NCBI GenBank assembly: GCA_017853815.1
Contig: JAFMIT010000001.1
Location: 1 to 46,005, forward strand
From: Actinomycetota bacterium
GTDB taxonomy: Bacteria; Actinomycetota; Actinomycetes; S36-B12; UBA5976
Direction of reading: 5' to 3'
Length of the DNA: 46,005 nt
Shown here: positions 1 through 7,678 of the stretch, piece by piece
Position numbering within the stretch: the first letter of the stretch is position 1
Layout: the number at the start of each line of letters is the position of its first letter
Made by a program: the position numbers and the translations under genes
Notes under the pieces: model-generated
Databases searched by the model: none
Told to the model about the DNA's origin: nothing
What the model saw: the letters and a program-made list of their open reading frames with translations, nothing else

Positions 1-726
1 GCTGACATCGCCACAATGGGTGCCGTACCTGTGGCCATCACTATTGCGTTAGCTGTGCCACCAACGACGCACATAACCTGGCTCGAAGGGTTCATGGTCG
101 GCATCGAAGCTGAATGCAAACCTCTCAACGTCGAGGTGGTGGGTGGGGACATGTCGCGTTCGGATCGCATCATGATCTCGATTACGGCCCTCGGCCACCG
201 CAGAGGTTTGCCCGCAGTGACCCGGGCGGAGGCGCAGCCAGGTGATGTCGTCGCGGTGGCTGGTCGGCTCGGCTATGCAGCCGCAGGGCTTGCGTGCATT
301 CAACGAGGCCATCGAAGCCCGCGCGAAGCTGTCGATGCTTTCCTAACGCCCACGCCACCGTATGCGGCCGGTCCTGCCGCCGCCAAGGCAGGCGCCACAG
401 CCATGATTGACATCAGCGATGGCTTGCTGGCAGACGTCAGACACATCGCCAACGCCAGCGGGGTGACCATCGATCTCGATGCCAACGCAATTGCCCCAGA
501 CGAATTTCTCAGCAACCTAGCGCGGAACATGGCCGAAGACGCCATGGACTGGGTGCGCAACGGGGGAGAAGACCATGCGCTGGTCGCAGTTTTCCCATCT
601 GGAAAGCGGTTGCCAGCTGCTTTCCGCCCCATTGGCCGGGTCCTCGACCGAGACGTTTTAGGCGTGCCCGTGCTCATTGGCGGTGCTCAAGCCCCCAAAA
701 TCGAGGGTCACGACCACTTCCGCTGA
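1..726 (+). CDS. thiL: Thiamine-monophosphate kinase, 5' end missing
   Basis: ThiL phosphorylates thiamine monophosphate to thiamine diphosphate with ATP in the cytoplasm. The frame is open from base 1, and the first codons read ADIATMGAVP, which matches the internal family motif usually seen as SDIAAMGA. The gene therefore starts upstream of the window, and the ATG at 16 is not the start. Further family marks are VVGGDMSRSD, matching the VGGDT segment, and DISDGLLADV, matching the conserved SDGL segment that binds metal and nucleotide. The stop is TGA at 724-726. About the first quarter of the usual 320 or so residues is missing. It lies 93 bases upstream of rpmB, the neighbour it also has in mycobacteria. 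Confidence 0.93.
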   Translation, partial: ADIATMGAVPVAITIALAVPPTTHITWLEGFMVGIEAECKPLNVEVVGGDMSRSDRIMISITALGHRRGLPAVTRAEAQPGDVVAVAGRLGYAAAGLACIQRGHRSPREAVDAFLTPTPPYAAGPAAAKAGATAMIDISDGLLADVRHIANASGVTIDLDANAIAPDEFLSNLARNMAEDAMDWVRNGGEDHALVAVFPSGKRLPAAFRPIGRVLDRDVLGVPVLIGGAQAPKIEGHDHFR

Positions 727-733
727 CCTCGGT

Positions 734-768
734 TTGGGACTCAGGCGGGGTTTCGGCTAACCTTCGCC
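734..768 (+). promoter_or_regulatory. Putative promoter of rpmB
   Basis: A TTGGGA box at 734-739 and TAACCT at 758-763 are separated by 18 bases and followed at once by TCGCC. The likely transcription start lies about 50 bases before the rpmB start codon. The same TA-A/G-NNT-TCGCC arrangement recurs before yceD and smc, which supports it, but no start site has been mapped. Confidence 0.5.
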
Positions 769-819
769 ATCGCTGACCGCTCGACGGTCACCATCCGACT
801 TACTACAAGGAGTTCCATC

Positions 820-1011
820 GTGGCTTCAAACTGCGACGTCTGCGGCAAGGGCCCAGGTTTCGGGCACTCGATCTCGCATTCGCATATCCGCAACAAGCGC
901 CGCTGGAACCCAAACATCCAGCGCGTCCGCACCATCATCGGTGGCACTCCACAGCGCGTGAACGTCTGCGTTGCTTGCCTCAAGGCCGGCAAGGTCAATC
1001 GCGCCGTCTAG
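820..1011 (+). CDS. rpmB: 50S ribosomal protein L28
   Basis: This is L28, a small protein of the large ribosomal subunit, 63 residues, a normal length. The start is GTG at 820, preceded by AAGGAG at 807-812. The protein begins MASNCDVCGKGP and contains SHSHIRNKRRW, which is typical of L28. Two CxxC pairs, CDVC near residue 5 and CVAC near residue 51, mark the zinc-binding form of L28 (C+ type). Such forms usually have zinc-independent paralogues elsewhere that are expressed under zinc limitation; none is in this window. The gene has its own promoter and a strong terminator, so it is probably a separate transcript from the DAK2 gene downstream. Confidence 0.97.
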   Translation: MASNCDVCGKGPGFGHSISHSHIRNKRRWNPNIQRVRTIIGGTPQRVNVCVACLKAGKVNRAV

Positions 1012-1022
1012 TCCAAAGATTT

Positions 1023-1060
1023 CGGCCGCCACTTTCGTAGGATTGTGGCGGCCGTTTTTT
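1023..1060 (+). terminator. Intrinsic terminator after rpmB
   Basis: A perfect 10-base-pair stem (CGGCCGCCAC at 1023-1032 pairs with GTGGCGGCCG at 1045-1054) with a 12-base loop is followed by TTTTTT at 1055-1060. It lies 12 bases after the rpmB stop. Confidence 0.92.
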
Positions 1061-1104
1061 GTTGCCACCCTCGCGACTGCATCCGCCCCTGAGAGGAGGA
1101 GATG

Positions 1105-2628
1105 ATGTCTCACCTAGACGACGCCGTCATCATCCGCCGCTGGGCTGAAGTAGGTGTTGAGGTGCTTCGCTCACATCGCGCTGAACTCAACGCTCTCAAT
1201 GTGTTTCCCGTTCCCGACGGAGACACGGGCACAAATTTGTATCTGACGTTTCGGGCTGCCGCTGAAGCTGAGGCCGCACGAACGGGAGCACCTGATGATG
1301 CACGAGATGCGCTGAACTCCATGGCTCGCGGCGCGCTCCTCGGTGCGCGTGGCAATAGTGGAGTCATCTTGGCTCAAGTGCTTCAAGCGGTAGCGCAGTC
1401 GGTGGCCGCAACCTCAGGCGGACTCAATTTCAAACACATCATGGTCACTGTCGCTCAGGCAGCTCGCTCGGCGGTCGCAGATCCTCAAGAAGGAACTGCG
1501 CTGACGGTTCTTGATGCGGCCGCTGCGGCACTGGCGAACGAACCAAGTGTTGCCGCCTCTGCGGCCCGCGAATCGCTAGAACGAACAACGGATATGTTGC
1601 CGATTCTTCGCGCCGCTGGTGTCGTCGATGCTGGCGGTCGCGGCGCGGTGTTATTGCTCGATGCTCTCAATGCCATTTGGCATGGCGCTGACTTCGACTC
1701 GCCTTCAGTCGGTTTCGTACCAGATGCGGCACCTCATGCCGCCGCATGTGATGCGGATGCAGCGTATGAAGTCATGTTCGTTGTTGCGACTTCTCGCGCC
1801 GATGAAGTTGTTGGCGCTATCGAGAATCATGGTGTGAGCCTTGTCGTGACCCGCGGTGCGGAATTGACGCACATCCACCTTCATGCTGATGCCCCGGAGC
1901 TCGTGCTCGCGCGAGTTGGTGCCATCACCGAGGTGAAACATGTTCGAATGGAATCGTTGACGGCGACGCCACGAGCACGATCGCTGGTAGCGCAAGCTTT
2001 TGGAAGCGGAATTGTGCGTGTGCTCGTCGACGCTGGCGTCACGATTGTGCCTTGCGAACCCGACGCGCGCGCAAGCGTGCAGGATTTTGTTAGTGCTGCA
2101 CTGAAGAGCGGCGCTCGCGAAGTCATCGTGCTACCTGGTGACAAAGACAGTTTGTCGGTGGCATCGATTGCTGCAGAAGAACTGAAGCGTGAAGCCATTC
2201 GTGCAGTGGTGGTTCCAACACAATTCATAACAGAGACTCTTGCTGCAGTCTCTGTGGCTGACATGGATAGTGACATTGAAAAACTTGTTCGCTCTCTAAC
2301 CGAAGCCAGCGAAGCCGTCACAACTCTCACCGTCTCGGTAGCGAGCCGCGACAGTCAGACGCCAATCGGTGCCATCTCGGCGGGAGACTTTCTGGGATTT
2401 ATCAATGGCGACATTCGCGCCGCTGCTACGTCACTCGAAAGCGCAGTCGAAGCAGTCATTGGCGCCGTGACAGAAGCTCAGTTGATAACGGTCATTGTTG
2501 GCAGCCATGTCAGCGAGAGCGAACGACGTTCCGCCCTTGAACTCTTAGAGCAGAGTTTTGAGTCGGCTGAGTTCTACATTGTTGAAGGCCACCAAGACGT
2601 TTGGCGATTGATGGTGGGCTTCGAATAA
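1105..2628 (+). CDS. DAK2/FakA-like fatty acid kinase family protein
   Basis: This resembles the YloV/FakA family: an N-terminal dihydroxyacetone-kinase L domain followed by a middle and a DegV-like C-terminal part. FakA phosphorylates fatty acids presented by a separate FakB carrier; no fakB is in the window. The L-domain motif NVFPVPDGDTGTN sits near residues 32-44, with Asp38 and Asp40 placed to bind the metal-nucleotide. GARGNSGVILAQ follows near residue 85. The protein is about 507 residues, slightly shorter than FakA. Two start codons sit in tandem, ATG at 1102 and 1105; the GAGGAGGA ribosome site at 1093-1100 favours 1105. Its stop overlaps the recG start, as in the yloV-recG arrangement of Firmicutes. 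Fatty acid kinase activity is inferred from family only. Confidence 0.85.
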   Translation: MSHLDDAVIIRRWAEVGVEVLRSHRAELNALNVFPVPDGDTGTNLYLTFRAAAEAEAARTGAPDDARDALNSMARGALLGARGNSGVILAQVLQAVAQSVAATSGGLNFKHIMVTVAQAARSAVADPQEGTALTVLDAAAAALANEPSVAASAARESLERTTDMLPILRAAGVVDAGGRGAVLLLDALNAIWHGADFDSPSVGFVPDAAPHAAACDADAAYEVMFVVATSRADEVVGAIENHGVSLVVTRGAELTHIHLHADAPELVLARVGAITEVKHVRMESLTATPRARSLVAQAFGSGIVRVLVDAGVTIVPCEPDARASVQDFVSAALKSGAREVIVLPGDKDSLSVASIAAEELKREAIRAVVVPTQFITETLAAVSVADMDSDIEKLVRSLTEASEAVTTLTVSVASRDSQTPIGAISAGDFLGFINGDIRAAATSLESAVEAVIGAVTEAQLITVIVGSHVSESERRSALELLEQSFESAEFYIVEGHQDVWRLMVGFE

Positions 2629-4814
2629 TGCATGGACTCACCACCCCATTGAAAGAAGTCGTCGGCGGTCAAACAGCTGCACGATTCGCCAAAGCGTTTG
2701 AGATTGTGACCGTCGAAGATTTGCTACGACATTTTCCCCGTCGGTACACCAACCGCGGCGAACTCACCGACATGGCGGGTCTTCAGGTTGACGAGCACGT
2801 CACCATCATGGCGGACGTGATGTCGGTGACCAAGCGTTCGATGAAAGCGCGCAAGGGAAGTTTGCTGGAAGTGCTTGTCACGGACGGCACAGGTTCGCTG
2901 AAGTTGACGTTCTTTAATCAAGACTGGCGGGAACGCGACCTGAGAGTCGGTCGACGCGGACTCTTCAGTGGCAAAGTAACGGTGTTCAATAATTCGCGGC
3001 AGCTAGCACATCCCACCTACGTGTTGATGCCCAACGATGTGGAACCAGAACCTGAAGAAGTTGCAGCCTTCGCGCGCGCATTGATTCCGGTGTATCCGGC
3101 TGCGTCGAACCTCGCGTCGTGGGTGATTGAGCGCACGGTGAACCTCGCCATCGATGGACTCGATCCGCTCATCAAAGATCCCATTCCTGAAGAGATTCGT
3201 GAGAGCCAGCAGCTACTCGGGATTTTTGAAGCGTTCACACAGATTCATCAGCCCACGACCATGGACGAAGTGCGCGCTGCCCGCGCGCGGTTCGCGTTTG
3301 AAGAGGCGTTGACGTACCAAACCATTCTCGCGCAGCGCCGACTCGACGCAGAAGGCGCGCTCGCAACTGCGCGACCAGGTAAACAGCAGGCGGCGCTCGC
3401 CACGTTCGATGAGTCACTTCCTTTCACGCTGACCACGGGACAGCGCGCGGTGTGTGACGAAATATTCTCCGACATGCGCCAAAGTCATCCCATGCACCGG
3501 CTGCTCCAAGGAGAAGTCGGCAGCGGCAAGACGGTGTGCGCTTTGCGTGCCATGCTGCAGGTTGTCGATTCTGGGGGACAAGCCGCACTGCTTGCTCCGA
3601 CAGAGGTGTTGGCGCAGCAGCATTACCGCTCGATTCGCAAGATGCTCGGCGATTTGGTCTCTGAGGAAAGCATTTTTGGAGAGCGGCCTGCTCACGCAAC
3701 CGAAGTCACCTTGCTCACGGGGTCTATGCCAAAAGCTGCGCAACGCAAAGCACTGCTTGATGCAAGCAGCGGAACCGCAGGCATCGTGATTGGTACGCAC
3801 TCACTGATCCAAGACCGCGTGCAGTTCGCTGATCTTGGTCTAGTTGTCGTGGATGAACAGCACCGCTTCGGCGTGGAGCAGCGGGCGGCGCTTGCGGCGA
3901 AATCTCTTGAAGGAACTCGCCCACATGTTCTCGTGATGACAGCGACGCCGATTCCGCGCACTGTCGCGATGACCGTTTTTGGAGATCTCGACATTTCCAC
4001 GTTGGCGGAACTTCCAGCCGGACGTGCCCCAATCACCACTCATGTTGTGCCCGCAGCAGAGAAGCCACAATTTCTCGATCGCACGTGGAAAAGAATCCAA
4101 GAAGAAGTCGCACAGGGACGACAGGTGTACGTCGTTGCTCCTCGCATCACGGCGACAGTTATCGACGACGTCGAAGAGGTTTTTGATGAAAACTCTTCGA
4201 TCGCCGCGGCCACTGTTGAAGAGCTGTTTCACTTCTTGAGCGCTGGCCCGCTTTTTGGTTTGAAGCTTGCACAACTTCATGGTCAACTTCCCGCAGATGT
4301 TAAAGACGATGTGATGCAATCTTTCGCACGCGGAGAGATCGATGTACTTATTGCCACGACCGTAATTGAGGTAGGTGTCGACGTTCATAACGCGACGATG
4401 ATGGTGATCATGGACGCAGATCGCTTTGGTGTGTCACAACTTCATCAGTTGCGCGGTCGCGTCGGTCGTGGCGGTCTGCCTGGACTTTGTTTGCTCGTCA
4501 CCAACACGGAGGCCGGCTCCCCGGCCCGTGCACGGCTGGAAGCGGTGGCTGCGAGTGTCGATGGTTTTGAGTTGTCGCGAGTCGACCTTGAACAACGTCG
4601 AGAAGGAGACGTGCTCGGGGTGGCACAAAGTGGTCGCCGCTCAAGCCTGCGCGTTCTGAATGTGTTGCGCGATGAAGACGTGATTGAACGTGCCCGCGAC
4701 TGTGCCGTCGCTCTGGTGCTCGCGGATCCGAATCTTTCTCAGCACCCAGCTCTCGCCAAGCGCATTGCCGCAGTGCTGGACGAAGAACGAGCCGAATACC
4801 TCGAGAAGGCATGA
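2628..4814 (+). CDS. recG: ATP-dependent DNA helicase RecG
   Basis: RecG remodels stalled replication forks and branch-migrates Holliday junctions. It has the wedge OB-fold (about residues 50-150, including the VTDGTGSLKLTFFNQ stretch), then a superfamily 2 helicase core. Walker A is LQGEVGSGKTVCAL, the Walker B box is VVVDEQHRFGVEQR, and motif III is TATPIPRT. The C-terminal motifs include IATTVIEVGVDV and QLRGRVGRG. The start chosen is ATG at 2628, sharing one base with the TAA of the previous gene (TAATG), which implies translational coupling. An in-frame TTG 27 bases upstream exists but has no support. At 728 residues it is full length. The stop lies one base before the rsmD start. Confidence 0.96.
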   Translation: MHGLTTPLKEVVGGQTAARFAKAFEIVTVEDLLRHFPRRYTNRGELTDMAGLQVDEHVTIMADVMSVTKRSMKARKGSLLEVLVTDGTGSLKLTFFNQDWRERDLRVGRRGLFSGKVTVFNNSRQLAHPTYVLMPNDVEPEPEEVAAFARALIPVYPAASNLASWVIERTVNLAIDGLDPLIKDPIPEEIRESQQLLGIFEAFTQIHQPTTMDEVRAARARFAFEEALTYQTILAQRRLDAEGALATARPGKQQAALATFDESLPFTLTTGQRAVCDEIFSDMRQSHPMHRLLQGEVGSGKTVCALRAMLQVVDSGGQAALLAPTEVLAQQHYRSIRKMLGDLVSEESIFGERPAHATEVTLLTGSMPKAAQRKALLDASSGTAGIVIGTHSLIQDRVQFADLGLVVVDEQHRFGVEQRAALAAKSLEGTRPHVLVMTATPIPRTVAMTVFGDLDISTLAELPAGRAPITTHVVPAAEKPQFLDRTWKRIQEEVAQGRQVYVVAPRITATVIDDVEEVFDENSSIAAATVEELFHFLSAGPLFGLKLAQLHGQLPADVKDDVMQSFARGEIDVLIATTVIEVGVDVHNATMMVIMDADRFGVSQLHQLRGRVGRGGLPGLCLLVTNTEAGSPARARLEAVAASVDGFELSRVDLEQRREGDVLGVAQSGRRSSLRVLNVLRDEDVIERARDCAVALVLADPNLSQHPALAKRIAAVLDEERAEYLEKA

Positions 4815-4815
4815 C

Positions 4816-5367
4816 ATGACCCGCATCATTTCTGGCACGGCGCGTGGCCGCTCATTGAAAGTTCCGCCTGCGGGAACCCGCCCTACCTCGGATCGAGTGC
4901 GTGAATCGATTTTCAATGCGCTTTCCCATCGACTCGGGAATTGGCATGAACTGACGGTTCTTGATCTTTATGCGGGCTCGGGTGCTTTAGCGCTCGAGGC
5001 GCTGTCCCGCGGAGCGGCGAAGGCGGTCGCTGTTGAGAAATCGCCGGGTGCGTCAGCAATCATTCGGCAAAACTCTCAGTCTCTTGGTTTGCCGCTCACG
5101 GTCGTCACGGCTTCCGTGGAGGGATTCCTCTCAAAACCAGCGCAATCGGCTTTTGACGTGGTTTTTCTCGACCCTCCGTACGAACTTGAATCCACAGCGC
5201 TCACCGACGTACTCAGTCAGCTCGTCGAGCAGGGCCATATCGCGCCTGATTCAGTCGTGGTGGTGGAGCGCAGCGCTCGCAGTGAGCCCATTGAGCCGCC
5301 TAAACCACTGGTCCAAGCAGATCTCCGTGCTCACGGTGAAACGTCGGTTCTGACCCTCGTTTGGTAG
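4816..5367 (+). CDS. rsmD: 16S rRNA (guanine966-N2)-methyltransferase RsmD
   Basis: RsmD transfers a methyl group from S-adenosylmethionine to N2 of G966 in the small-subunit rRNA. The 183-residue protein opens with MTRIISGTARGRSL, typical of the family. The SAM-binding motif I is VLDLYAGSGALALEAL near residues 48-63, and the catalytic DPPY lies at 119-122. The start is ATG at 4816, one base after the recG stop; the longer open frame upstream overlaps recG and is rejected. rsmD followed by coaD is a conserved pair in many bacteria. The stop codon TAG at 5365-5367 is part of a TAGGTT promoter-like box for coaD. Confidence 0.95.
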   Translation: MTRIISGTARGRSLKVPPAGTRPTSDRVRESIFNALSHRLGNWHELTVLDLYAGSGALALEALSRGAAKAVAVEKSPGASAIIRQNSQSLGLPLTVVTASVEGFLSKPAQSAFDVVFLDPPYELESTALTDVLSQLVEQGHIAPDSVVVVERSARSEPIEPPKPLVQADLRAHGETSVLTLVW

Positions 5368-5375
5368 GTTCGCCC
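5365..5375 (+). promoter_or_regulatory. Putative promoter -10 box before coaD
   Basis: TAGGTT at 5365-5370, followed by CGCCC, resembles the -10 element seen before rpmB, yceD and smc. It overlaps the rsmD stop codon and lies 33 bases before the coaD start. No convincing -35 element is visible, so coaD may simply be read from the recG-rsmD transcript. Confidence 0.3.
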
Positions 5376-5403
5376 CCTGAGCAGCCTGTAAAAAGGGGAA
5401 CAA

Positions 5404-5889
5404 ATGCGTACTGCCGTATGCCCGGGATCCTTCGATCCCGTCACGAACGGACACCTCGATGTGTTCGGTCGAGCAGCGGCGATGTACGACGAAGTGACGG
5501 TTGCGGTCTTGAGCAACTCCACCAAAAGCGCTCTCTTCACCATCGACGAACGCATAGCTTTGCTCCGCGAGGCGGTGGCGCCGTGGGCAAACATCAAAGT
5601 TGCCACTTTCCAAGGGCTGCTCGTCGAGTTCTGCCAGAAGAACGAGATTGGCGTTATCGTCAAAGGACTTCGCGCAGTCTCGGACTTTGATTACGAACTT
5701 CAGATGGCACAGATGAATTACCGGCTTGCCAAGGTAGAGACGGCATTTATTGCCACCAATCCTGAGTATGGCTACCTGTCGTCATCGCTCATCAAGGAAA
5801 TCAGTCGCAACGGCGGAGACGTCAGCGGTCTGGTTCCTGACAACGTTTTACAAGCACTCGGCGAACGCCACAATGGAGGCAAGTCATGA
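5404..5889 (+). CDS. coaD: Phosphopantetheine adenylyltransferase
   Basis: CoaD makes dephospho-CoA from 4'-phosphopantetheine and ATP, the penultimate step of coenzyme A synthesis. The 161-residue protein begins MRTAVCPGSFDPVTNGHLD, with the nucleotidyltransferase motif TNGH at residues 14-17. The C-terminal ATP-binding segment YLSSSLIKEIS is also present. The length is normal for the hexameric bacterial enzyme. The start ATG at 5404 has a GGGGAA ribosome site a few bases upstream. Its stop overlaps the start of the next gene by four bases (ATGA), so the two are translationally coupled. This neighbour arrangement is common in actinobacteria. Confidence 0.97.
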   Translation: MRTAVCPGSFDPVTNGHLDVFGRAAAMYDEVTVAVLSNSTKSALFTIDERIALLREAVAPWANIKVATFQGLLVEFCQKNEIGVIVKGLRAVSDFDYELQMAQMNYRLAKVETAFIATNPEYGYLSSSLIKEISRNGGDVSGLVPDNVLQALGERHNGGKS

Positions 5890-6407
5890 AGGTCCAAGCA
5901 CTGGTGGCAGATGCCATCGCGATGATGGAGGCCGCAAAGGCGATGCCTTTGTCACAGTCGTGCATTGTCAACCGGGGCGAGTTCCTCGACATTCTTGATG
6001 ACATTGCGGCGGCGCTCCCAGCTGAGTTGAGCCAAGCAGCCGCACTGCTGAAAGACCGCGAATTAGTCATTGAGGACGCTCATAGCGAAGCAAACCGAAT
6101 TGTCGCGCTTGCGCGAGCCGAAGCGGCGGTTCTCGTGTCGCAGGAGCGCGTCTACAAGGACGCCTTGGCCGAAGTTGAGCGGCTGCGCGATGCCAACGAT
6201 GCCGAAATCTTGCGAAAGCGCCGTGAGCTCGACGATTACGTCGACGCCAAGCTCGGTGCTTTTGAGGCAGCCCTCGTGAAGACCCTCAGCGCTGTCCAGA
6301 CTGGCCGCGAGCGCACAGCGGTGCGGTTGCAGGCCGAACTGTCCACCGATGACGGCCCGAACGATCCAGGCAACTTCTTCGGCGACTGGAACGACCCCCG
6401 CCCGTAG
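5886..6407 (+). CDS. Coiled-coil protein downstream of coaD, DivIVA-like
   Basis: A 173-residue soluble, charged protein. The N-terminal part (1-55) is mixed. Residues about 55-145 are rich in Ala, Glu, Arg and Leu and look like a long coiled coil, for example ARAEAAVLVSQERVYKDAL. The tail is acidic and Pro/Gly-rich. Proteins of this type next to coaD in actinobacteria are usually annotated as DivIVA-like or as ATP synthase subunit B-like because of the coiled coil; I see no clear DivIVA N-terminal membrane-binding motif. A role in polar growth or division is therefore only a guess. It overlaps coaD by four bases and ends at a small terminator. Confidence 0.72.
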   Translation: MKVQALVADAIAMMEAAKAMPLSQSCIVNRGEFLDILDDIAAALPAELSQAAALLKDRELVIEDAHSEANRIVALARAEAAVLVSQERVYKDALAEVERLRDANDAEILRKRRELDDYVDAKLGAFEAALVKTLSAVQTGRERTAVRLQAELSTDDGPNDPGNFFGDWNDPRP

Positions 6408-6422
6408 GCCCGATCCGAGCGT

Positions 6423-6450
6423 CCATCGGCAGTCCGATGGTCGGTTTTTG
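6423..6450 (+). terminator. Intrinsic terminator after the coaD operon
   Basis: CCATCGG at 6423-6429 pairs perfectly with CCGATGG at 6434-6440 around a CAGT loop. A T-rich tail with TTTTT at 6445-6449 follows. The promoter of yceD begins inside the tail. Confidence 0.75.
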
Positions 6451-6480
6451 GGCTTAGCCCCTCATCAGGTAACCTTCGCC
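6448..6480 (+). promoter_or_regulatory. Putative promoter of the yceD-rpmF operon
   Basis: TTGGGC at 6448-6453 and TAACCT at 6470-6475 have a 16-base spacer, followed by TCGCC at 6476-6480. The -10 and following five bases are identical to those before rpmB, another ribosomal protein promoter. Confidence 0.5.
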
Positions 6481-6544
6481 CGCTCCATTTCGGTGGAGCC
6501 GGTCGGAGGGCCGACTTCTGTAGCTCTGCGTCTGTGAGGACATC

Positions 6545-7090
6545 CTGAACACCCTGGATCCACGCGCGCCACTGGTGATCGACACCCACGAACTGGGTCG
6601 TCGCGCCGGGGCCATGCTTTCGCGTGAACTCACTGTCGCGGCGCCGCCAGATTTCGGAACCGAAGTCATCGGAGCACCTGTCGGCTCCGAGTTGCAGATT
6701 GCTCTGCGGCTCGAGGCAGTCATCGAAGGTGTCCTAGTGACTGGAGAAGTCGAAGCGACTATCGAGGGCGAATGCTCTCGGTGTCTCGCGCCGCTCTCCT
6801 CGGAGATGGTCGTTGACTTCCAGGAGTTATACGAACACCCCGATGACGACAACAAAACAGAAGACTCGTTACTGCTCGAGGGCGACCTGCTCGATCTTGA
6901 GCCAGTGCTGCGAGATGCGGTTGTGCTTGCACTTCCACTCGCTCCACTGTGTTCCGAGGACTGCTTAGGTCTGTGTACCGAATGTGGCTTCGAACTGAAT
7001 AACGATCCTGAACATCATCACGATACTGTCGATGCTCGATGGCTGGCCCTTGAAGGTCTGCTCAAGAGCGACGACTCGAAGGAAGGCTGA
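6545..7090 (+). CDS. yceD: YceD/DUF177 family protein (23S rRNA accumulation protein)
   Basis: YceD proteins sit upstream of rpmF in most bacteria and help large-subunit rRNA accumulate; their mechanism is poorly known. The body shows the actinobacterial pattern PLVIDTHELGRRAG, LRLEAVIEGVLVTGEV, then four cysteines: C-SRC near the middle (ECSRCLAPL) and CSEDCLGLCTECG near the C terminus. The first GTG, at 6575, would remove the conserved PLV segment. Reading upstream in frame, the only good candidate is CTG at 6545, four bases after a GAGGA ribosome site (6536-6540), giving NTLDPRAPLVIDTHELGRR. A stop codon at 6521 bounds the frame. I therefore choose a CTG start, with GTG 6575 as the alternative. 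The stop lies five bases before rpmF. Confidence 0.85.
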   Translation: MNTLDPRAPLVIDTHELGRRAGAMLSRELTVAAPPDFGTEVIGAPVGSELQIALRLEAVIEGVLVTGEVEATIEGECSRCLAPLSSEMVVDFQELYEHPDDDNKTEDSLLLEGDLLDLEPVLRDAVVLALPLAPLCSEDCLGLCTECGFELNNDPEHHHDTVDARWLALEGLLKSDDSKEG

Positions 7091-7095
7091 CCCCG

Positions 7096-7269
7096 ATGGC
7101 AGTACCCAAGCGCAAAATGTCGCGTTCAAACACGCGTGCGCGTCGTTCGCAGTGGAAGACCACCCCTGCATCGCTGGTGTCATGCGACCGCTGCCGTGCA
7201 CCAAAGCTGCAGCACCGTGCGTGCGGCAACTGCGGTAGCTACGACAAGCGCCAAGTTCTCGACGTCTAA
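7096..7269 (+). CDS. rpmF: 50S ribosomal protein L32
   Basis: L32 is a small protein of the large ribosomal subunit. The 57-residue product begins MAVPKRKMSRSNTRARRSQW, which is diagnostic. It carries a zinc ribbon made of CDRC and CGNC (about residues 30-33 and 43-46). The start ATG at 7096 follows the yceD stop by five bases, giving the near-universal yceD-rpmF pair. The gene is too short for many gene finders but its identity is not in doubt. Confidence 0.96.
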   Translation: MAVPKRKMSRSNTRARRSQWKTTPASLVSCDRCRAPKLQHRACGNCGSYDKRQVLDV

Positions 7270-7280
7270 ATAACTTTCGA

Positions 7281-7325
7281 CGCACCCTAGCCACTCGTTT
7301 GAGCGGTTGGGGTGCGTTGTTGTGT
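7281..7325 (+). terminator. Probable terminator after rpmF
   Basis: CGCACCC at 7281-7287 pairs with GGGTGCG at 7310-7316, with partly paired inner bases. The tail TTGTTGTGT is T-rich but has no long T run, so it may be leaky. Confidence 0.55.
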
Positions 7326-7417
7326 CTGAAAGTTCTTAAACATTTTTCTGCAGCGCAATGCTGACGAGGGATTTAGCATGGTGCAGGGAAGACGCCAGCA
7401 ATCGAGAGGAGGCGGTG

Positions 7418-7678
7418 ATGGATTCGAAGAGCACCGTGCTGCCTGACATCGAGATTGTGATTGCTGCAACGGCACAGGTGCTCGAGATTCCGACTGAAGG
7501 GCTCTCGGTGGACACTCGCTTTGACAGCATCAACGCAGATTCCATCGCAATCATTGTCATCGCGGACGTCATCGAAACTCTCGATCCATCGGTCTGCGTT
7601 TCTGACGATGACATGCTGTTCGCGGCTACGCTTGGAGAAATGGCGGCTGCGATGAAACGGGTGGACGATGCCAGCTAG
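7418..7678 (+). CDS. Acyl carrier protein-like protein
   Basis: An 86-residue acidic protein with the acyl carrier fold pattern. The phosphopantetheine attachment serine is most likely Ser42 in the segment FDSINADSIAIIV, in place of the usual DSL motif (here D-S-I). The start is ATG at 7418, preceded by GAGAGGA seven bases upstream; the longer frame from 7358 has no ribosome site. It overlaps rnc by 11 bases. In proteobacteria acpP lies near fabD/fabG and sometimes rnc; here no fatty-acid synthesis gene is adjacent. The sequence is diverged from standard AcpP, so a special carrier role is possible. Family assignment is fairly sure, function is not. Confidence 0.78.
   Translation: MDSKSTVLPDIEIVIAATAQVLEIPTEGLSVDTRFDSINADSIAIIVIADVIETLDPSVCVSDDDMLFAATLGEMAAAMKRVDDAS

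Noticed and set aside
3840..4388. Minus-strand frame of 182 codons opposite recG
   Set aside because: It is antisense to conserved helicase motifs and has no family resemblance.
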